The notes: generated from the letters alone by a model not told the origin. 64,000 nucleotides of DNA from Pseudomonadales bacterium (GCA_012103505.1 WLWP01000001.1:3162001-3226000), one strand, 5' to 3'. Shown: positions 8,944 to 18,152, numbered from the stretch's first letter. Numbers and translations are program-made.

Positions 8944-9979
8944 CTATCGCCTCCAACCGACCGGCCACATAACGCGCCACTTTGTGGATACGCACGCGGA
9001 CTTCGACGCCGATATCGTGCCCGCCACCTGCGACAACAATTTCGTTGTCTTTTGTCTCTATGTAAATCAAGCCCACTTCTTGTCCTGCTTCTGTGTGGGT
9101 AAGGCGCACATCTCGAACAACGCCGGTGACATCAGCTGCCTCGTCCGAGGCACTTCGGATGGACGCCCAATCTTGACGGAAACCAATCACTGCACCTGAT
9201 TCTCGATCGATTTCCTCACCAGCAAGCGTCGTGGCCGGTAAAAAATTCATCCCGGGTGAGCCGACAAAGTGACCCACAAATGGAGTCTCAGGCTTTTCAT
9301 AGAGCTCGTCAGGCGTGCCAGTTTGTGCAATTCCGTCTACCGTCAGGACAGATATCTTTTCTGCAAATGACATCGCCTCAGTCTGGTCGTGAGTTACATA
9401 GACCATGGTCAAACCAAATCTCGCTTGGATTCGCCTCAAGATTCGACGCATTTGCCATTTTCGAGTCGGGTCGACCGCGGTAAGTGGTTCATCCAACAGA
9501 ACGAGACGCGTGTTACTGCGGACAATGACTTTCGCTACCGCAACCAATTGTTTTTGGTAAAGATCCAATTGACCGGGTTTGCTTTCTAAACTGCCTTCCA
9601 AGCCGAGTTCGCTAACTATTTCGTTGACCCGAAGTGCGGCGTCTGCGTCAAACTCACCGCGATTTTTCAATGCGAAAATCAGATTGTCATGAACAGACAG
9701 AGATTCGTAGAGCACTGGAAACTGAAAGACCTGAGTCAATGACCGATCGCCCGTGCTGACGCCCTGGACCGTTTCCCCATCAAAGAGAATCTGGCCCTGG
9801 TCTGGTTGCAAGATCCCAGATAACAAATTTAGGAGTGTGGTTTTTCCTGCGCCAGACGCGCCTAGGATGGCATGGCGTTCGCCATCTTCGATTGCGAGTG
9901 ACAAGTTATCAATAACTCGGACGTCTGGACCTGCAGATGGGTATGAAAACGAAACATCAATAAGCTCTATGGACGCCAT
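8933..9979 (-). CDS. glpT: Glycerol ABC transporter ATPase GlpT, degenerate signature motif
   Basis: 348 residues. ABC ATPase with a normal Walker A (GASGAGKT, 40-47), Q-loop region (QVFQFP), Walker B with catalytic Glu (LVLLDEP, Asp163-Glu164) and a normal H-loop His (THD, His197). The ABC signature, normally LSGGQ, reads LDLYQ (138-142), so this subunit cannot offer a normal signature to the opposite ATP. After about residue 235 comes a C-terminal MalK-like OB domain with NFLPATT. It partners GlpS, whose signature is normal but whose H-loop is not. The gene starts at the last base of the glpS stop. This glpT is not the glycerol-3-phosphate antiporter. Confidence 0.87.
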   Translation of the reverse strand: MASIELIDVSFSYPSAGPDVRVIDNLSLAIEDGERHAILGASGAGKTTLLNLLSGILQPDQGQILFDGETVQGVSTGDRSLTQVFQFPVLYESLSVHDNLIFALKNRGEFDADAALRVNEIVSELGLEGSLESKPGQLDLYQKQLVAVAKVIVRSNTRLVLLDEPLTAVDPTRKWQMRRILRRIQARFGLTMVYVTHDQTEAMSFAEKISVLTVDGIAQTGTPDELYEKPETPFVGHFVGSPGMNFLPATTLAGEEIDRESGAVIGFRQDWASIRSASDEAADVTGVVRDVRLTHTEAGQEVGLIYIETKDNEIVVAGGGHDIGVEVRVRIHKVARYVAGRLEAIDDR

Positions 9980-10992
9980 TACTTGCTGTCGAACCTATGC
10001 ACATCTGCGCCGCGTAAATACACTCGCCTATGTGCGCCTTCCTGCCACTCGTTGCCGGGGAATTGCTGCAAAGAGCCAGGCAACCATATCGCCCAATGAT
10101 CCTGTGGACACTCTCGGTCAGTTGGCAAACCAAAGACGAGAGTCTTAGCACCGCTACGCTCGATGCCCAGAACTTCAAAATCTATCCCGATGTCGCCTCC
10201 ATCACCGTCCAGGCTAATATGTTCTGGTCGGACCGCTAACGTATCAGGACCATCTCGCCAATAATTCGCTTGCGGATCCGACGTGATCGCGAGGGATCGA
10301 TATGAATTCGGTTCGCGGTAAACGGTCATGGGTTTACCAGATTGGAGCTTGGTCCCGGCATCCATGAGCAGCACCTCGTCGCCCATCAAATAGGCGTCAC
10401 GCGGGTCACTGGAGGCGTAAACGACTATCGCTTCCGTCTCCTTCAGCAGTTCGATAAGCTCTCGGCTCAAACGCTCGCGCAGTTTGAAATCCAAGTTCAC
10501 AAGCGGTTCATCGAGCACCAAAACCCGCGGTTCTTTCGCTAAGGCTCTTGCGATCGCCACTCGCTGTTGTTGACCACCGGACAATTCTCCAGGCGTCCGC
10601 TCTAAAAAGTCAGCAATGCCTAACATCTCCGCATACCGTCTTACCTTGGTACTGACTTCTGATTTTTTTATATCTCTATGTTGCAACGGTGCCGCGATAT
10701 TCTCGAACACAGTTAAATTCGGATAATTGACGAACGCTTGAAACACCATCGCAACCGACCGCCGGTCACCGGGTGACAGGATTTGGCCGTCAAGGCGCGT
10801 AGATCCAGAGAATTTACTCGGTAGGCCTGCCAGATAGCGGCAGAGATCAGTTTTCCCCGCGCGATTACCACCCAAGACAACGCACACTTGCCCCGCTCGA
10901 AACTCATGATCGAAGGCCGCACGCTCAATCTGTTGGTCTCCCTTCTCTCCCATAGAAAGATCGCTCAGGGAGACACTCCGAAGTTCCAGCAT
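9979..10992 (-). CDS. glpS: Glycerol ABC transporter ATPase GlpS, H-loop His missing
   Basis: 337 residues. ABC ATPase with Walker A GGNRAGKT (41-48), a perfect signature LSGGQQQR (137-144) and Walker B VLVLDEP (catalytic Glu162). At the H-loop, where related ATPases read THD, it reads YASSDP, so the switch His is Ser195. The C-terminal region (from about residue 240) is an OB-type regulatory domain with AVRPEHISL. It is the first gene of the six-gene operon; only 36 bp separate its ATG from the divergent sulfatase-like gene, so the operon promoter must lie there or inside that gene's start. Confidence 0.87.
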   Translation of the reverse strand: MLELRSVSLSDLSMGEKGDQQIERAAFDHEFRAGQVCVVLGGNRAGKTDLCRYLAGLPSKFSGSTRLDGQILSPGDRRSVAMVFQAFVNYPNLTVFENIAAPLQHRDIKKSEVSTKVRRYAEMLGIADFLERTPGELSGGQQQRVAIARALAKEPRVLVLDEPLVNLDFKLRERLSRELIELLKETEAIVVYASSDPRDAYLMGDEVLLMDAGTKLQSGKPMTVYREPNSYRSLAITSDPQANYWRDGPDTLAVRPEHISLDGDGGDIGIDFEVLGIERSGAKTLVFGLPTDRECPQDHWAIWLPGSLQQFPGNEWQEGAHRRVYLRGADVHRFDSK

Positions 10993-11028
10993 CTACTCAA
11001 TATCATTCAAATCAGATAAGCGGCTATC

Positions 11029-12747
11029 ATGCCACACCGACCAACTACTAAGCCCGCGATGCACAACTTATCTCCTCAGAACGACATCAGAAACGGCCCA
11101 CAGGGTCAGGCCGCTCACCCAGAGGCTATCGCCCACCGTGAGCGCCTTGAACTGAACTTCTATTCGGTCGGCGACAAAGCCTGGTGCTTGGTCGGTAACG
11201 GACTGTCCAACCAGACCTTTGTCCGCGGACCAGAAGGGATCATAGCGATCGATAGCGGTGAAAGCGTGGAGGAGATGGAGGCCGCTCTTAAGCTGCTACG
11301 CGAGGTCACAGCCGAACCGATCGTGGCGTGCATCTACAGCCATTTCCACTATGTCAACGGCACACAAGCCATTCTCAATGAAGGTAATCACATAGAGATT
11401 TATGGGCATGAGGGTATCGCTGCAAATCTAGCTCGCTTCGGCGGCGAAGTCGCACCTCGTTCTGGTCGAGGATTGGTGCAACAGTTTGGCACCATGCTGA
11501 CCAATGACGGGGCGGATGGTCTCTTGCACTGTGGTTTAGGACTCTTCTATCGAAATCCTAGCCACGCGCCCTTCACAGCCGGTTATCTACCTGCAGGCGT
11601 GACGTTTACAGATTCAATGCAAACCAAAATTGCCGGGCTAGACGTGTTGATGAACCACGCACCGTCAGATGCAACAGACTCGATTACCATTTTCTTTCCA
11701 GAGCTGGGTTTGTGTGTTAACAACCTTGTTTGGCCAGCACTCTTCAACGTATTCGCTATTCGTGGTGAAGAGTACCGCGATCCCCGCATCCTCCTTACAG
11801 GTCTCGACCAGATCGTCGATTTCGAACCGCAACACCTGATCGGTGCTCATGGCCCACCACTTTCAGGCCCTAATCTCGACGCGAGTGTCCTTAACTATCG
11901 CGACAGTATTCAGTTCTTGTGGGATCAGACAGTTCGCCAAATCAACAAAGGGGCCACCCTGGCGGAAGCAGCACACGCGATCACTCTGCCCGATCGGTTT
12001 CTAGAGGACGACCTAACAAAAGAGTTCTACGGCGTCGCCGAACATCATGTACGGCAAATCCACGGCGGCCTCTTTGGCTGGTTTGATGAGGATGAATCTC
12101 ATCTTTTCCCACTTTCTACTGTCGACCGCAATGATCGGCTTATCGAAGGATTTGGTGGGCACGCCCAAGTCGAGGCGAAGGTCACTGAAGCCATAGAAAA
12201 CGACGATCTGCGCTGGGCGGTGGAACTCGCAACGTGGTTAGTACGATGTAGTGCCACAACCCAGGCCAACCGCGACACGCTGGCAACCTGTTTGCGCACA
12301 ATCGCACAAAGAACAACTGCCGCAAATATTCGCAACTGGTGCCTGACACGTGCCTTAGAACTCGAAGGCACCATCAACTTAGATCGACACAGAACACACC
12401 GATTTAGCTTCGCCCAGGTGCTCGCCGATCCTGCACGCTCCATCGCCACCTTGCGCGTAATACTCAATCCAGATGCCGCAGTTGGCATCGAAGATGAAAT
12501 CGCCTGGCATTTTGCAGATGGGAGTCGCTGTGGACTAAGAATTCGCGGCCAAGTCGCTGTGCCCACCGATGGCGCTCAAGCAAACCTAATTCTCACCATG
12601 AGCCCAGAGACCTGGGCGTCAATCTTGTCTGGAAGATTGCCTTTCTGGGATGCGGTTACTGAAGGCATCGTCTCAATCAGCGGGGCAGACGACCGGGTAC
12701 GGGGCTTTTTTGCCGCCTTCGACCTCCCGGGTTTCGCCAACCGATAA
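11029..12747 (+). CDS. Alkylsulfatase-family metallo-beta-lactamase-fold protein with altered metal site
   Basis: 572 residues with the three-domain plan of SdsA1-type linear alkylsulfatases: an N-terminal MBL-fold domain (about 40-330), a dimerisation helix domain (about 370-440) and a C-terminal SCP2-like lid domain (about 450-570). Other family sequence is seen in VNNLVWPALFNVFAIRGEEYRD and the following AHGPP. The zinc motif HxHxDH reads HFHYVN (His105, His107, Asn110), so the Asp and third His of that motif are replaced. It could be a single-metal enzyme, a different hydrolase or a non-catalytic relative. ATG at 11029 or 11059. Divergent from the glycerol transporter operon with 36 bp between starts, so the two may share a control region. 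Confidence 0.82.
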   Translation: MPHRPTTKPAMHNLSPQNDIRNGPQGQAAHPEAIAHRERLELNFYSVGDKAWCLVGNGLSNQTFVRGPEGIIAIDSGESVEEMEAALKLLREVTAEPIVACIYSHFHYVNGTQAILNEGNHIEIYGHEGIAANLARFGGEVAPRSGRGLVQQFGTMLTNDGADGLLHCGLGLFYRNPSHAPFTAGYLPAGVTFTDSMQTKIAGLDVLMNHAPSDATDSITIFFPELGLCVNNLVWPALFNVFAIRGEEYRDPRILLTGLDQIVDFEPQHLIGAHGPPLSGPNLDASVLNYRDSIQFLWDQTVRQINKGATLAEAAHAITLPDRFLEDDLTKEFYGVAEHHVRQIHGGLFGWFDEDESHLFPLSTVDRNDRLIEGFGGHAQVEAKVTEAIENDDLRWAVELATWLVRCSATTQANRDTLATCLRTIAQRTTAANIRNWCLTRALELEGTINLDRHRTHRFSFAQVLADPARSIATLRVILNPDAAVGIEDEIAWHFADGSRCGLRIRGQVAVPTDGAQANLILTMSPETWASILSGRLPFWDAVTEGIVSISGADDRVRGFFAAFDLPGFANR

Positions 12748-12845
12748 CATGCTCAAACGGAATATATTTCTTTTCAATTATTCCATTTATTTGAATCGAT
12801 CTGATTGGTATTGTCCGCGCCCTGTTTCATAGGGAAGACCCGAAA
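12748..12845 (+). promoter_or_regulatory. AT-rich leader region of aceA with inverted repeat
   Basis: The 98 bp before aceA are distinctly AT-rich between about 12759 and 12810. They contain an inverted repeat GGAATA (12759-12764) and TATTCC (12779-12784) with a 14-base spacer, and a purine-rich ribosome binding site (GGGAAGA) 8 bases before the ATG. The region probably holds the aceA promoter, but no convincing pair of -35 and -10 boxes with 16-18 bp spacing could be picked by eye. The repeat could be an operator or a weak hairpin behind the sulfatase-like gene. Confidence 0.3.
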
Positions 12846-14447
12846 ATGACCGCATATCTTGATGAGATCGAAAGCGTCCGCCAAAAAGTTCAAGGCAAAG
12901 AAGAATGGCACGCCATCAAAGCCGAATACGTCGTCCGTATGAAGCTACAAAACCGGTTTGCTACTGGACTTGAAATCGCCCAGTACACAGCAGACATAAT
13001 GCGCCGCGACATGGCCGCGTACGATGCGGACACCAGTAAGTACACACAATCATTGGGTTGTTGGCACGGTTTCGTCGCCCAGCAGGTAATGATGGGCGTA
13101 AAGCGTCATCAACAAACCACAGATCGTAGCTATATCTACCTCTCTGGTTGGATGGTCGCCGCACTCCGCTCCAAGTTTGGGCCCTTACCCGATCAATCGA
13201 TGCACGAAAAGACGAGCGTCGCTGACCTCATCGAGGAAATCTATACCTTCCTCAAGCAAGCTGATGCGCGAGAACTTCGCCACATATTTGCTGACCTAGA
13301 TGAAGCGCGTGCAAACGGCGGCGAGACAGACTCTATTATCCAACGGATCGACAACTATGAAACGCACGTTGTACCGATCATCGCTGACATTGACGCTGGA
13401 TTCGGTAACGAAGAGGCGACGTATCTCCTCGCCAAGCGGATGATCGAATCCGGCGCTTGCGCGATTCAGATCGAGAATCAGGTTTCCGATGCAAAGCAGT
13501 GCGGCCACCAGGCAGGTAAGGTGACGGTTCCGCATGAGGACTTTGTTTCCAAGATCAACGCCGTACGCTATGCGTTTCTAGAACTCGGTATCGACAACGG
13601 CATTATAGTTGCTCGTACGGACTCCCTCGGCGCTGGCCTTACTCAAAAAGTGCCGGTGTCCATCTCTGCTGGAGATCTAGGCTCTAAGTACAATGCGTTC
13701 TTAGATACCGAAGAAGTTCACGACATCAGCGAGCTGGATGAAGGCGACATTACCATCCACCAAGATGGCAAGCTTGCTAAGCCTAAGCGCCTCGACAACG
13801 GATTGTATGCATTCAAAGAAGATACTGGCGTTGACCGAGTGGTTCTAGACTGCATCACAAGCCTTGAGCACGGTGCTGACCTTCTGTGGATCGAAACCGA
13901 GCGACCCAACGTTGCTCAGATCGCAGAAATGGTGAACCGAGTCCGTGAAGTTCGTCCCGAAGCGAAACTGGTTTACAACAACTCTCCGTCGTTTAACTGG
14001 ACGCTGAAGTTCCGTGATCAGGTCTATCAAGATTGGAAAGCAGAAGGTAAGGACGTCTCGGCTTATCCTGATCCAGCGACGAACGAAAAAGGTTTGATGG
14101 ATGTAGCACTCGATGACTCAGAGCTCGCCCAAGAGGCTGATCGTCTTGTGCAAAGTTTCCAACGCGACGGTGCTCGCGAAGCTGGGATTTTCCACCACTT
14201 AATCACGCTCCCGACGTACCACACTGCGGCATTGTCCACTGACAATCTCACTGAAGGTTACTTCGGCGATCTCGGCATGTTGGCGTACGTGCGAGACGTA
14301 CAACGTCAGGAGATACGCAGTGATCTTGCGGCGGTTAAGCACCAAGATCTTGCCGGTTCCAACATTGGCGATGACCACAAAGAGTACTTCTTAGGTGAGA
14401 AGGCACTCCTCGCTGGTGGTACCGCCAACACGATGAACCAGTTCTAA
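12846..14447 (+). CDS. aceA: Isocitrate lyase (Pseudomonas type)
   Basis: 533 residues, the length of the P. aeruginosa-type isocitrate lyases rather than the about 430-residue E. coli type. It cleaves isocitrate to glyoxylate and succinate in the glyoxylate shunt, needed for growth on fatty acids or acetate. The catalytic Cys lies in KQCGHQAGK; DIDAGFGN and the YNNSPSFNW motif complete the site. The long central insertion, about residues 260-340 (SISAGDLGSKYNA to DLLWIETERP), marks the subfamily. No malate synthase gene is in the window. It forms a single-gene unit with an AT-rich leader in front and a strong hairpin terminator behind. Confidence 0.96.
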   Translation: MTAYLDEIESVRQKVQGKEEWHAIKAEYVVRMKLQNRFATGLEIAQYTADIMRRDMAAYDADTSKYTQSLGCWHGFVAQQVMMGVKRHQQTTDRSYIYLSGWMVAALRSKFGPLPDQSMHEKTSVADLIEEIYTFLKQADARELRHIFADLDEARANGGETDSIIQRIDNYETHVVPIIADIDAGFGNEEATYLLAKRMIESGACAIQIENQVSDAKQCGHQAGKVTVPHEDFVSKINAVRYAFLELGIDNGIIVARTDSLGAGLTQKVPVSISAGDLGSKYNAFLDTEEVHDISELDEGDITIHQDGKLAKPKRLDNGLYAFKEDTGVDRVVLDCITSLEHGADLLWIETERPNVAQIAEMVNRVREVRPEAKLVYNNSPSFNWTLKFRDQVYQDWKAEGKDVSAYPDPATNEKGLMDVALDDSELAQEADRLVQSFQRDGAREAGIFHHLITLPTYHTAALSTDNLTEGYFGDLGMLAYVRDVQRQEIRSDLAAVKHQDLAGSNIGDDHKEYFLGEKALLAGGTANTMNQF

Positions 14448-14492
14448 ATCTACCCTAAAAGCGGACACTCAAAGGGAGTGCCGCGACTAGAA

Positions 14493-14519
14493 AAACGGCG
14501 CCTACCTCTGGCGCCGTTT
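14493..14519. terminator. Bidirectional rho-independent terminator
   Basis: A 10-bp perfect stem, AAACGGCGCC and GGCGCCGTTT, encloses a 7-base loop. It is preceded by A residues and followed by T-rich sequence (TTTCTATTCTT), so it can work for aceA on the plus strand and for the hybrid kinase on the minus strand, whose stop codon begins at 14522 directly beside it. Confidence 0.85.
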
Positions 14520-16922
14520 CTATTCTTGAACAACCGACGCCTCGAACAATCGCTGCACTTGCGCAATCAGCGCCTCGTAGTCGACCGGTTTGGCAAAAAC
14601 AGGGTCGGTTGTAAGAGCATTGGCAAGGGCGTCATTTTGCGCATTGCCTGTGATATAGAGAACGGGTAAAGAACCCCGAACCGCGCGTAATTCACTCGCA
14701 ACTTTCACACCCGTGAGATCGGGCAAATCTACATCCAATATTGCAACATCGATCGCGTTCGGAGCGCGAGCGAAAATCTCAATTGCCTCCCCGCCAGATG
14801 CAGCTTGGACGACTGTAAAACCCTCCACAGCAATTCGAAGCATGAATGAATCACGCACCAGATCATTGTCCTCAACCAACAGAACCCGGCAGACGGCAGG
14901 TGACTGTGATTGTGCTGCTTGTTCGACTGGGACCTCAGTTACGGGTTCACACAGCGGCAATTTGATCTCTACCTCGGTACCAACACCGAGTTCTGACGAC
15001 ACGGAAATTTCGCCGCCATGCGACTGAATGATACCGTGCACGACAGACAAGCCTAAACCTGTACCTTCGCCTTGTTCCTTAGTCGTGAAGAAAGGGTCGA
15101 AAACTCGGCTCCGGGTGGCTTCATCCATACCGATGCCATCGTCAGCGATAATCAAACTCGCGCGTCCGTCCCTGTGTTTGAGTTTGACTTCTAATGAGCC
15201 ACCGTCGGGCATCGCATCTCGGCTATTGACGAGCAGGTTGATCAAGACCTGTTTAAGCTCAGTCGAATCTCCATGCACCCACAGCTCGTCACTATCCAAA
15301 CTCAATATATCGATCGACGCAGACACAAGTTGTCGTAGAAATTTAACGTTTTGGGCCACCAGCTCATTGATACACAGCGGCTCACTCATCCCACCGCTAC
15401 CTCGTGCAAACGTCAACAGCCCTCTAGTGACATCACGGGCTTGATCTATGGCAAGCTCGGCCTGTGTCAAAAATCCTGCTGCCTTTGACTCACCGACATC
15501 GTCATCGTCATCGTCATCGCGCATAGCCTTTGGCTTAAGCTCAAGACGGGCTAGCTCCACATACCCTTTAACCGCAGCTAACAAGTTATTAAAGTCATGC
15601 GCTACACCACTAGCTAGCGTTCCCACCGCCTCCATTTTCTGGCTTTCTGCCAACGCTATCTGCAGTGTCGCTCGTTCGCCCTGCGAAATTTTTAGCGCAC
15701 TGATGTCCGTACCGGTACCGACGAACCCGCTAAAACCCTCTTCGCCGTATACGGGCAGCGCATGAAATAGGATCCAACGATCGCTGCCATCTGCGTGTTG
15801 CCAGCGATACTCACCACGAAATTCTTGTTGCGCATCGACCGCATCCCGCCAGGCACGCTCGATCAGCTCTTGCTCTTCAGGATGAAAAGCATCCATCCAC
15901 TTAGAACCGCGCCAGGCATCTGGTCCTCGGCCAGAAAATTCCTGCCACCGATCCGAGTTAAAGAATATGGCTTTGCCTGCCTCGTCGGCTCGGAACACAA
16001 GTGCTGGGGACGCTTGAGTAAGCGTTCGAAAAGTCCGCGCTGTATCTACAAAAGCAAGTTCTGCACGTCGCCGGTCCGTTACATCTCGGTCAGTGCCAAT
16101 TATGCGGACCACTCTGCCGTTTTCGTCAAAGATGCCCTTGCCGCGACCATGGATCCACCGCGGCTCGCCCTCTCGAGTACCAACGCCGGTAATGCGGTAC
16201 TGCACATCGTAGAAACCGTCAGGTTGCTTCGCTCGCTCATAGCCACGCATAACGCTCGATCGGTCTGCAGCAACAACCAACTCTAGACTTTCAGCCCTCG
16301 TAATCACTATGTCGGAATAACCATGCAACCGCGCGCATGTCTCAGACAGCAACAATTGATCTGTCTCCAACTCAAGCTCCCAACTACCAACTTGACTTGC
16401 TTCCTGTGAGGCACGCAATCGCTCTTCGCTTGCAGCGAGCTGTACTTGCGTTGTTACCCGCTCATCAGCATCCAAGCCAATGCCAAATAGCCGTACTGGG
16501 GTACCATCATCTTCATAGTCCCAAACGCCGCGCGAATGTATCCAATGGGTTTCTCCGTTTGGCCAGCGTACTGGGTAGATCGTATCGAACACGCTATGGT
16601 CGTCTCGGGAAGCGATGACTTTCGCTTCGAGCGATCCTCTTACGTCGTCTGGAATGCGACTAAAAAAGTCACGATAGGTAATTGTTTGTTTGTCGAAAGC
16701 GAAGCCATGCAAACGGTAGCAACCTGGACTCCAGGTAAACGTAAAGTCGCGCTCATTCCAACTAAATGTTCCCGCTGAGGAAACTTCAAGTGCGGCATGG
16801 ATCTGCGTCAACTCGTTCTCAAGATCGCTTGGCTGAGGGTAGTTCAGCCCCTGCTCACGAACCACCAGATTGACGGGATCCTTTCCTGGCTGTTCACCAG
16901 ATTCAGGTCCGAGGTCTGACAT
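14520..16922 (-). CDS. Soluble PAS-domain hybrid histidine kinase
   Basis: 800 residues without membrane helices. Three PAS/PAC modules (about 40-155, 165-285 and 295-410) precede a HisKA domain with phospho-His442 in GVAHDFNNLL, the variant seen in NtrB/FixL-type hybrid kinases. The ATPase domain has NLLVNSRDAM, DDGIGM and GEGTGLGLS. A C-terminal receiver (about 675-795) has the acidic pair EDND and phospho-Asp in ILDVDLPD. An unusual run of seven Asp (469-475) sits in the loop of the dimerisation helices. No response regulator is next to it, so the output is unknown. The RBS is a run of seven G just before the ATG. Confidence 0.9.
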   Translation of the reverse strand: MSDLGPESGEQPGKDPVNLVVREQGLNYPQPSDLENELTQIHAALEVSSAGTFSWNERDFTFTWSPGCYRLHGFAFDKQTITYRDFFSRIPDDVRGSLEAKVIASRDDHSVFDTIYPVRWPNGETHWIHSRGVWDYEDDGTPVRLFGIGLDADERVTTQVQLAASEERLRASQEASQVGSWELELETDQLLLSETCARLHGYSDIVITRAESLELVVAADRSSVMRGYERAKQPDGFYDVQYRITGVGTREGEPRWIHGRGKGIFDENGRVVRIIGTDRDVTDRRRAELAFVDTARTFRTLTQASPALVFRADEAGKAIFFNSDRWQEFSGRGPDAWRGSKWMDAFHPEEQELIERAWRDAVDAQQEFRGEYRWQHADGSDRWILFHALPVYGEEGFSGFVGTGTDISALKISQGERATLQIALAESQKMEAVGTLASGVAHDFNNLLAAVKGYVELARLELKPKAMRDDDDDDDVGESKAAGFLTQAELAIDQARDVTRGLLTFARGSGGMSEPLCINELVAQNVKFLRQLVSASIDILSLDSDELWVHGDSTELKQVLINLLVNSRDAMPDGGSLEVKLKHRDGRASLIIADDGIGMDEATRSRVFDPFFTTKEQGEGTGLGLSVVHGIIQSHGGEISVSSELGVGTEVEIKLPLCEPVTEVPVEQAAQSQSPAVCRVLLVEDNDLVRDSFMLRIAVEGFTVVQAASGGEAIEIFARAPNAIDVAILDVDLPDLTGVKVASELRAVRGSLPVLYITGNAQNDALANALTTDPVFAKPVDYEALIAQVQRLFEASVVQE
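15495..15519. repeat. Hexanucleotide microsatellite coding for the Asp run
   Basis: About four units of GTCATC (plus strand) code for seven consecutive Asp on the minus strand inside the kinase dimerisation domain. The unit length keeps the frame, so copy-number change would lengthen or shorten the acidic loop without breaking the gene. Confidence 0.7.
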
Positions 16923-17239
16923 TACCCCCCCACCGGCTTTTGTTGGCTGTTAGCCCTTTGTTTTTGCCGTTACTAGGGTCGACGTGCTGATCGCGCACCA
17001 TGTTCAGCTCCCTGCTTAGAACATCCCTTTAAGATCTACTCTGAGGATACCTGCGAAAACTACCTTTCGGTATCTGCTTAGATCTGCCTATCACAACTTG
17101 TCCGACCATATCGGTCTTCATATCTCTGTTCTGAGCGTCGTTTAACTTGCGACCAAACACACAACTGTCGGACTCAGACAGGATAGCTCACCTTGCTTCT
17201 TCCGTCAGCGTCTTGATACATTCTCTACAGGGAGGAGGT
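16923..17239. other. Non-coding gap between kinase and TIGR03084 gene
   Basis: 317 bp with no convincing gene. It holds the seven-C tract (16925-16931) that serves as the G-rich ribosome binding site of the minus-strand kinase, and a strong Shine-Dalgarno sequence (GGAGGAGG, from 17231) for the plus-strand gene. A divergent promoter region is expected here. No promoter boxes, hairpin or RNA gene could be assigned with confidence. Confidence 0.5.
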
Positions 17240-18070
17240 ATGCCAACAGAAGATTCAGTCTCAGAACTAGCTAATGCCGTACAAGATCTAGCCGCAGAGG
17301 GTGACGAGCTTTTTAAGCTTTTGGCGGAAATGGACACTGGCTATTGGACACAAGTCTCCAGCTTCAAGCATTGGACAACATGGGATGTTGTCGCACATCT
17401 GCATTTTTCAGACTACATGGCACTGACGTCACTCCGTAGTGCTGATGAGTTCCGAACTTTGCTGGCTAATATCCGCGACTCATCGTTAACAAACTACACC
17501 ACAGATTGGCTCGCAGTTGACGGACACCCACCCACTGGACCTGAGCTTCTGGAGCGTTGGCGGTCAATGTTTCTTGAACTCTGCGAGGAACTTTAGCGCG
17601 CCGATCCAAATGAACGATTTGTTTGGGCAGGGCCCGGTATGAAGGCGCGCATGCTCGCCACCGCTCGGCAAATGGAAACTTGGGCCCACGGCTGGGAGAT
17701 TTACGATCTGATGGGCGTTGCACGCACCCATTCTGATCGTCTGCGCAACATCGCCGAGATCGGGGTGAGAACGTTTGGCTGGGCATTCAAGAATCGAGAT
17801 CTAGAAGTACCGGAAGATATCCCTTATGTAGAACTTACATCCCCATCTGGCGCCAAATGGCAATGGCATGACCCGAGCTCTGTACACACGGTCAGCGGCG
17901 ATGTCGTTGATTTTTGCCAAGTCGTCACGCAGGTGCGTAACGTCGCAGATACCCAACTCCGCGTCACTGGCGACAACGCCATCGCGTGGATGCGTATCGC
18001 GCAGTGCTTCGCCGGTCCACCAGAAGACCCGCCGCCCCAAGGATCGAGAGTCCGCAGCCAGCCGAAGTAA
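17240..18070 (+). pseudogene. TIGR03084-family (DinB/maleylpyruvate isomerase-fold) gene with in-frame amber stop
   Basis: The gene starts at ATG 17240 behind a perfect GGAGGAGG site and would code about 276 residues. An in-frame TAG at 17594-17596 interrupts it after about residue 118; the same frame continues to 18070 with full conservation of the second half. The N-terminal half has a helix-bundle motif TTWDVVAHLHFSDYMA and the C-terminal half has METWAHGWEIYDLMG and the family-typical end DFCQVVTQVRNVADTQLRVTGDNAIAWMRIAQCFAG-like sequence. Members are predicted metal-binding proteins of the mycothiol-dependent maleylpyruvate isomerase fold; function unknown. Because only one codon is wrong, it may be a very young pseudogene, a sequence error, or read through. 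Confidence 0.8.
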
Positions 18071-18152
18071 TCCGCTGAGCAAAATGCTGGCATCTCGACG
18101 ATGATCAACTGGTAAACTGTCACCATTATTTTTTGCTTACCTAGGAAACCCT

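Noticed and set aside
12759..12784. Terminator hairpin behind the sulfatase-like gene
   Set aside because: The stem is only 6 bp of mostly A/T with a 14-base loop; it is listed only as a feature of the leader region.
14713..15765. Chain of plus-strand open frames opposite the PAS kinase
   Set aside because: All are antisense shadows of the kinase, with Ser/Ala/Pro-rich translations and no family resemblance.
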